Shown here in pieces: positions 58,686-64,000 of a stretch of 64,000 nt of DNA. The notes beneath the pieces were generated by a model. That model was not told the DNA's origin, searched no databases, and saw only the letters and a program-made list of their open reading frames with translations. The DNA is from Termitomyces sp. T153. Its lineage: Eukaryota; Basidiomycota; Agaricomycetes; Agaricales; Lyophyllaceae. Position 1 is the stretch's first letter; every line of letters begins with the position of its first letter. A program made the position numbers and the translations under genes. The stretch covers positions 62,001 through 126,000 of the forward strand of contig JACKQL020000121.1 of NCBI GenBank assembly GCA_018296165.2, in the 5' to 3' direction.

Positions 58686-60011
58686 ATCGAAAAGTTACCA
58701 GCTAATCGAAGAAAAAACACGTAGTACTCCTGACCGCGGTATTTGGCAAGGCCTACTTACCATGCAATCAATCACCAAGCTTACATAATGTATTATATAA
58801 ACCAAGTTAGCTTAATTTTTGCAAGGATCTACAGGAATCTACATTTACACAATCATTGGATGACTTTCCATAACGATAAGAAGTTTCAGACTGGTCTTCA
58901 AAATAATGTAATGACGGAGTTATGTCAACCATGCTACAATCTAGAAATCTACTTTCTCAACCAGAACGTCGTTTCCATACATCTGATAAGTACAACACAT
59001 CCAGATCCCGCCGATGCCTGATGAGCCCAGTCTTCTCCATCTGATCACTCTTCAAGAAGAGGAGCAACTTGAAGCAAGCAGGATGTTGCATATGCTGCAA
59101 AATTCAGTTACAGAAAGCCACGGTTGAAGCCCAGGCGTCAAAATCCCAAGCCTGAGCCCGCAGGCCGGTCCAAAGCCTGAACCACGGCTTCTTGCAACCT
59201 CATATCATGTCGAGCAGTCCTAGCTGAAGTTTGAGGACATCTGAAGCCAAGTTTGAAGCTGGAAGAGGTTGACCATATGAGTTGACATGGCTGACATTCA
59301 AGTCCTCGCGTAATCACATACCTAACTTTCGGCACAGCGGCTGTTTGAAAGGTAGATTTGATGCTTCAAACATTATGAAAAGTCATCCATTAGATACAGT
59401 CCTGATCTTTCACGTTATACATTTTCACGTTTACAATTAAGCATTGATAAGACCCTATTCTCGCTGAGTACAGCTTTCGGACTTTTTCCATGTTTTGGCG
59501 ACTTGTAGATTTCCCGGTTTCTACGTGACACGACGGTCACGTGACTCATCACGTGCGGTCTAGACCTACTGGCCGACTTTCCCATAGCACCCTCTGGTGC
59601 CCCTCCTAGCAAGGTCCACCTGACAATATTTCCCTTTCTTGGTATTATTACTATAGTTTTATTATTTTTTGATTTGGACTTATTTCCTTAATACATGCCA
59701 CCCTAGTGACTGGCATACTGGCTGTCATCCCAGGTGTCAGATTAGCTATGCTTTAGGTATTTGACTTGCCCAAGCCATTTCTCCTAACTTGCCAATGTTG
59801 CTAGCAACCCTTTTCACCATTGCTGACTCCTTTTAGTTTCATCACACTTATTATAAATACCATCATGTTTTTTATACTACCATAAAAAAAATTGCACCTT
59901 GTTATTAGCCCCAGATTTCAGATCTAAGTTTAGTGACTCTAAAGCTTTGTCTTTTGCTCTAGCACCTTCTCTTTTGAGTTAGTGCTCTTGTTGTTTTGCT
60001 CAGCTAGTACT
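58686..60011. other. Intergenic, probably repeat-derived transition zone
   Basis: About 1.3 kb. Its first 400 bp include the CWC18 promoter. From about 59110 to 59260 the text has repeated AAGCC/TTGAAG words. From 59600 to 60011 it is T-rich with no coding frame. I cannot assign it to a known element. Confidence 0.4.
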
Positions 60012-60990
60012 TGTCAGGTTCTGCTGATGACGGGGGCTCAGTACACTGGCGAGTCCTTACTAGGCAGATGCAATGTCCTGCACTTATAAACAGGCATCCG
60101 GAGTTGGAGCGGAGGCGGGGAAAACTTGCGAGGGGGTTCCTAGGGAAAGCGGCCCGAGTAAGTCCTGAATGGTCCGGAGGAGTCTAAGACTGAAGGTACT
60201 GGTCGTTGACCCAGGGCGGGTGTCAGGGCTAGTTCATGGGCGCGCAAATAGATTGCGGGGTAAGCGGAGGCAGGTGATGGGGGCGGGGTCGGGCTGGATA
60301 GGGGATTTCCAGGGCTTGAGGGGTCCCGGGGCCAAGTGGGGAGCAAGGGTCGGAGTTGTCGTAAGAATGTTCGGGTCGTGGTGCGTGCGCAGAGTTCGTA
60401 CTGATGTAGGGAGCAAGAGGAACTTAGTAGGACAAAGGAAATATGTACAGTCGAGATGAGACAGAGACGAGACGAGACTGAGGAAAAAGATAGATTCAAA
60501 ACTTAAGAAACAGAAACAGAGATGAGACTAGAGACGAAACATAGGAAACCGGTAAATGTAATATCAAGACTAAAGTTTGAGGAGTTATTCTACGACTTAT
60601 ATACTGACTACTGGGTACCCCGGAGGGTGATGGATATGGCGGCAGGAGTCAACGGAGCTGTGCGGAGTCAACGGGTGTTGGGTACGATCCAAGGGCGGGC
60701 CGCGGCGGTATTCTGATGGGATCAGTTGGGGGCGCGGCTGCTCCGAGGATGTTGTGATACTCCGGAACAGGTTGGGTAAACTAGGGTAGGGGGTCGGGAA
60801 CGTATGATGTGGTCAGGAACAGTAGGAGAAGGGTTCAGGGGGAGTGTTGACGGCTACAGAGAGGGTGTTGGACTTGCTGTCAGGGTTTGCCGGAGAAGCA
60901 CCGGAGTTATCCAGTGTGGGCGGGGTTCAGGGGAGTTAGACGGGAACTTGGGAGGGGTTGGGAACAGTGTCTAGGGAGCAGGTCGTGACA
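60012..60990 (-). mobile_element. LTR (minus orientation), diverged copy 1
   Basis: Bounded by TGTCAGG on the left and CGTGACA on the right. It is the inverted, diverged copy of 62546-63532: both share the CAGTACACTGGCGAGTCCTT block, the TACTGGTCGTTGACCC block and a TATATAAGTCxTAGAATAAC promoter block. On the minus strand it reads TGTCACGACCTG...CTGACA, the terminal dinucleotides TG..CA of LTRs. No matching 5 bp target duplication is seen beside it. CpG sites kept in the other copy are often TG or CA here. Confidence 0.85.
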
Positions 60991-61010
60991 TTACCCCCCC
61001 TTCAGCGTCG
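60991..61010 (-). mobile_element. Candidate polypurine tract next to LTR copy 1
   Basis: On the minus strand the bases just before LTR copy 1 read GAAGGGGGGGTAA and then TGTCACG. A purine-rich run directly before an LTR is the primer for plus-strand synthesis, so this LTR was a 3' LTR and its element's internal region lay to the right, where 61-62.5 kb now is. Sequence seen; role inferred. Confidence 0.6.
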
Positions 61011-61203
61011 AGACCCTCGAGATGCGGGGAGCAAGTCAGGGATTGGTAGGGCATGGGAATCGAAGTTGATCAATATTGATCAAACTGCAGTGAGCGGTGG
61101 CGGCGTGGGGAAGGAAGTCGAGGTGCGGCCACCGTTCGCCAGGGGCTCCTTCCTAAGTTATTAAAAGGGGTGGACACACCCAGGAGTCCCCCAGCATGTT
61201 ATA

Positions 61204-62536
61204 ATGTCTTCTTCAGCTTATTCTCCCACAGCATCTAGGTTGCTGTCCCCGCCATCCCAGCCGTCGTCTTCTGAGGATTCAGAGGGTCGCTGAGATTGCC
61301 GTCGGGTCGAGGCAATGTACCGTAGCCGTGAGGGTGGTCTGTTTCCTGTACCCCAGAATACTGATCAGTCCTTTGCAGAGTTGTCCGCAGCCATGGCAGG
61401 TCCCTCAGGGCCATCGTCTGGCGCAGACATGATGCAGCCACCAGCGGGCGTGGCCCCTTCTATGCGTTCCAAGTCTGGCATTTGTCCGGGGGTGGTCCGG
61501 CTTGTCCCAGAGGGTTCGAGGGTGGTACAGGCGGAGGTGACGCTGGAGCAGTTTGCCGAGGCGGTGGGTTGGGCGAGGGGTCCCCCCACCTTTGAGTGGT
61601 GTCAGGCGGCGGCCCCGGTGAGTGGTTACTTAGCTTTATGTTTCCCAGACTAACATGCCCCTGCAGTGTGCGTCTTGCACCCGACAAGAGGAGCAGTGTG
61701 AATTTGAGGCGCCTACATCGGGGGTATGGCAGGACACGTCGGTATGCCTTCCATGCTGTTCGTGGCATGAGAAGTGCTCCATCTCCCTGGGTTGGCGTGC
61801 CGCCTGTGTCACGGCGGAGCAAGGGTGGGATCAAGATTGGGTCGCGGCACAACTGGAGGAAGGGCGGAAGGGCAGGGTGTTGGGGAGGGGCTCCAGGGCT
61901 GGGGAAGGGGAATGGGTTAGCGCACCTGTTATGAAGGTGGGGCCCCCGTGGGGTGGACGGAGGGAGGGGGCCCCTTCCATGCAGGAAAAAGGGAAATGGA
62001 GAGCGTCTCCTTCACCTGAGGCGGGTCCCAGTAAGCGGGCGCGGGGTGAGCAGGCAATGGGGGGCCCCCCTGGTTCCGCGGTATACTCCCCTACATCCAG
62101 AGCCCCCATTGAGCAGTCTGTGGATAGGTCATGGTCGGTTGCGGAGGCCTTTCTGTGGTGTCGGGTAGAGAGCTTGGAATGATTGTTGGTCGCACGCGAG
62201 GAGGAAGTTCAGGAGGTACGGGAGGAGAGGGACAGGGCTCGACGGGAGCTGGCCGGGGTTCGGAGGGAACGGGACTTGGCACAGAAGGACAAGGACATTG
62301 CTATGGGGACTGCCGTGGAGCGATTGTCCCATCTGCAGGAGTTGGAGGTGTGGACGGTGCATTTGCAGGCATGGGCGGAGATGGCAGAGGGGGCGATGCA
62401 GCAGGCAGGAGGCTCAGGGGCGCAGGAGACTCAGCAGGGTTCCAGCACTGGAGAAGTCTGGGTGGTGGGAGGAATCTCGGGCCAGCGAGGAGTGCTTCGT
62501 GAGTGGTTTCCTTGCTTCCCATCTCTTAAGCACTGA
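61204..62536 (+). pseudogene. Cysteine-motif ORF between the LTRs, broken by two TGA codons
   Basis: Not a family I can name. One frame runs from ATG 61204 (MSSSAYSPTASRLLSPPSQP) through an in-frame TGA at 61291-61293, MAGPSGPSSGADMM and VTLEQFAEAVGWARG. It passes an intron at about 61619-61666 and enters a cysteine-rich block, CASCTRQEEQCEF and VCLPCCSWHEKCS, a zinc-knuckle-like CxxC pattern. Pro/Gly/Lys-rich text follows (KGKWRASPSPEAGPSKRARG), then a second TGA (about 62180-62182), then a charged coiled coil (EEEVQEVREERDRARRELAG). It ends 9 bp before LTR copy 2. Both TGA codons could come from CGA by CpG decay. It lies antisense to the LTR on its left, with a TATA-like TTAAAAG at about 61163. 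Confidence 0.5.
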
Positions 62537-62545
62537 TTCCATTTC

Positions 62546-63532
62546 TGTCACGACCCGCTCCCTAGATCCCTAGACACGGCCCCCAACCCCTCCCGATAAC
62601 TCCCCGGAACCCCGCCCACACTTTCGACGCCCACACTGGGCAACTCCGACGCTTCTCCGGCAAACCCCGACGGCAACTCCCTATCCGTAGCCATCAACAC
62701 CCCCTTGAAACCTTCCCCCACCGTTCCTGGACACGTCATACGCCCCCGACCCCCTACCCTAGTTCACCCGACCCATCCCGGAGTGCCACGACGCCCCGGA
62801 GCGGCCGCGCCCCCAACTGATCCCATCAGAATACCGCCGCGGCCCGAACTTGGGTTGTACCCGACACCCGTCGACTCAGCACAGCCCCGTCGACCCCCGC
62901 CATCACATCCGCCGCCCTTGGAGGCACCCAGTAGTTGGTATATAAGTCATAGAATAACTCCTCGAACCCTAGTCTTGATATTACATTTTACCGGTTTCCT
63001 ATGTTTTGTCTTTCGTCTCGTCTGTATTTCTGTTCCTAGGTTTCGAATCTATCTTTTCTCAGTCTCGTCTCGCCTCCGTCTCGTCTCGACTGTACATATT
63101 TCCTTTGTTCCCCTGAAGTTCCCTTGCTCCCTACATCAGTACGAACTCCGCGCACGCGCCACGACCTGAACATTCCTAACGACAACCCCGGGCCTCACTA
63201 CCCGCTCACCCCGGAACCCATCAAGCCCCGGTAATCCCCTATCCAACCGACCCCGCCCCCCAACAGCCGAGAAGCCTCCGCCTACCCCGCAATCCCCTCG
63301 TGCGTCCGCTAACGAGCTCCGACACCCACCCCGGGTCAACGACCAGTACCTCCGGTCTTAGACCCCTCTGAATCACTCCGGACCTACTCGGGCCGCTATC
63401 CCTAGGGGCCCCTCGCAAGCCTTCCCCACCTCCGCTCCAACCCCGGGCGCCTGGTTATAAACGCAGGACATCGCGTCCGCCTAGTAAGGACTCGCCAGTG
63501 TACTGAGCCACCGTCGTCAGCGGAACCTGACA
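62546..63532 (+). mobile_element. LTR (plus orientation), copy 2: 5' LTR of a retrotransposon
   Basis: Starts TGTCACGACC and ends GAACCTGACA. It contains a TATA box at 62939-62945 followed by T/C/G-rich transcribed text (TCGTCTCG repeats, about 63007-63092). It is the inverted counterpart of 60012-60990 and richer in CpG. A gag-like frame begins 33 bp after it, so it acts as the 5' LTR of an element that continues beyond the right edge. Confidence 0.87.
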
Positions 63533-63550
63533 TAATATCAAGACTCCCCC
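63533..63550 (+). mobile_element. Candidate primer-binding site
   Basis: The bases right after the LTR read TAATATCAAGACTC. They resemble the common TGGTATCAGAGC-type primer site but lack its TGG start, so the match is imperfect. Position is as expected for a primer-binding site. Confidence 0.3.
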
Positions 63551-63564
63551 TTACCCCGTTCTCG

Positions 63565-64000
63565 ATGTCTGCGTTCAACCCCGCGTACAACCCAGTCGGT
63601 TACCCAACCGACGCCTACGGCCGGCCCATATTGGAAAATCCCTACGCCCCATTCTACCCGGGCCCCTTCACGGACCAATACGTGCCCCGTCACTGGACCC
63701 CTGACCCCAACCAGGTGTTCTACGCCCCCTCCATCAGCCAGGGAATACCCCCGGGCTGGCGCCGCCCTCCCGCATTCCACGCCGATGGCAACAACCCCCG
63801 TATCAACCCCGGAGGATACTCCGCAGCACCCCCCAACCCCGCCTACCTTCCCCCCGCCCATTACTATGCGTATCCAATCCCCGCTGCAGCCCCAGCCCCT
63901 CCGGAAGCTACGGATAACTATTCCCCACCCCGCCCACCATTCGCCGTTCAAACCCCTCCTTCCCCCAGGCAGCAGAGGATCGAAGCCTACGCCCAGCAAC
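63565..64000 (+). CDS. Start of an LTR-retrotransposon gag-like protein, cut by the window
   Basis: An open frame without stop from ATG 63565 to the window end (145 codons), in the plus direction after the 5' LTR. It starts MSAFNPAYNPVGYPTDAYG and is very rich in Pro, Tyr, Ala and Asn (HWTPDPNQVFYAP, YLPPAHYYAYPIPAAAPAPP). This low-complexity text resembles the disordered N-terminus of gag in basidiomycete Ty3/gypsy elements. No capsid or zinc-knuckle part is reached yet. An overlapping minus-strand open frame is its shadow. Confidence 0.65.
   Translation, partial: MSAFNPAYNPVGYPTDAYGRPILENPYAPFYPGPFTDQYVPRHWTPDPNQVFYAPSISQGIPPGWRRPPAFHADGNNPRINPGGYSAAPPNPAYLPPAHYYAYPIPAAAPAPPEATDNYSPPRPPFAVQTPPSPRQQRIEAYAQQ

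Noticed and set aside
60140..60499. Frames inside the left LTR (both strands)
   Set aside because: They lie within LTR sequence and differ between the two LTR copies; no conserved protein.
63538..63999. 153-residue minus-strand Gly-rich frame
   Set aside because: Antisense shadow of the gag start; the plus frame follows the LTR in the correct direction.

Overview
The window is nuclear DNA of a filamentous basidiomycete, most likely an Agaricomycete. Nearly every gene is cut by short introns of about 45-70 bp with GT..AG ends. Protein families typical of Agaricomycetes are present (a FunK1 fungal-type kinase remnant and a DUF6534-type membrane protein). The right end holds LTR-retrotransposon material. 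No operon, plasmid, phage or CRISPR structure is visible.

Layout. 0-5 kb: the 3' half of an RNA-dependent RNA polymerase (QDE-1/RdRP type), then a RAP1-like telomere protein with BRCT and Myb regions. 5-9 kb: Gtr1/RagA GTPase and lumazine synthase on the minus strand, then an SRP40/Nopp140 nucleolar protein. 9-12.3 kb: two tandem alpha/beta-hydrolase paralogues. 12.3-22 kb: mitochondrial-type tRNA(Ile)-lysidine synthase (TilS), the GPI10/PIG-B mannosyltransferase, an EF-hand external NADH dehydrogenase and a YTH-domain m6A reader. 22.7-27.7 kb: a decayed island with a broken TEL1/ATM-like fragment (minus), a broken FunK1 kinase (plus) and a further unassigned minus-strand remnant. 28-35.4 kb: a three-KH RNA-binding protein, BRX1, an arrestin-like protein and a Csm1/Pcs1-like kinetochore coiled coil. 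35.8-40 kb: a many-exon DUF6534-like membrane protein and a TLC-domain protein. 40-46 kb: a metaxin/Sam37-like protein and VPS54 (GARP), arranged head to head almost start codon to start codon. 48-59 kb: an Ecl1-like zinc protein, WDR26/Gid7, Elongin A and CWC18/CCDC12, separated by 1.5-2 kb gene-free stretches. 60-64 kb: two inverted copies of one ~980 bp LTR family, a decayed cysteine-motif ORF between them, and the start of a gag gene running off the right edge.

Most genes are conserved housekeeping functions: ribosome and RNA biology, trafficking, mitochondria, GPI anchors and chromosome maintenance. They do not form one pathway. Exon joins were worked out by eye from splice signals and family motifs, so spans are firmer than individual boundaries. 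I found no convincing new biological system. The points most worth a second look are the decayed TEL1/FunK1 island, the inverted LTR pair with its CpG-depleted copy and antisense ORF, the overlapping head-to-head metaxin/VPS54 starts, the minisatellite inside a VPS54 intron, the GC-AG introns, and the RAP1 homologue.
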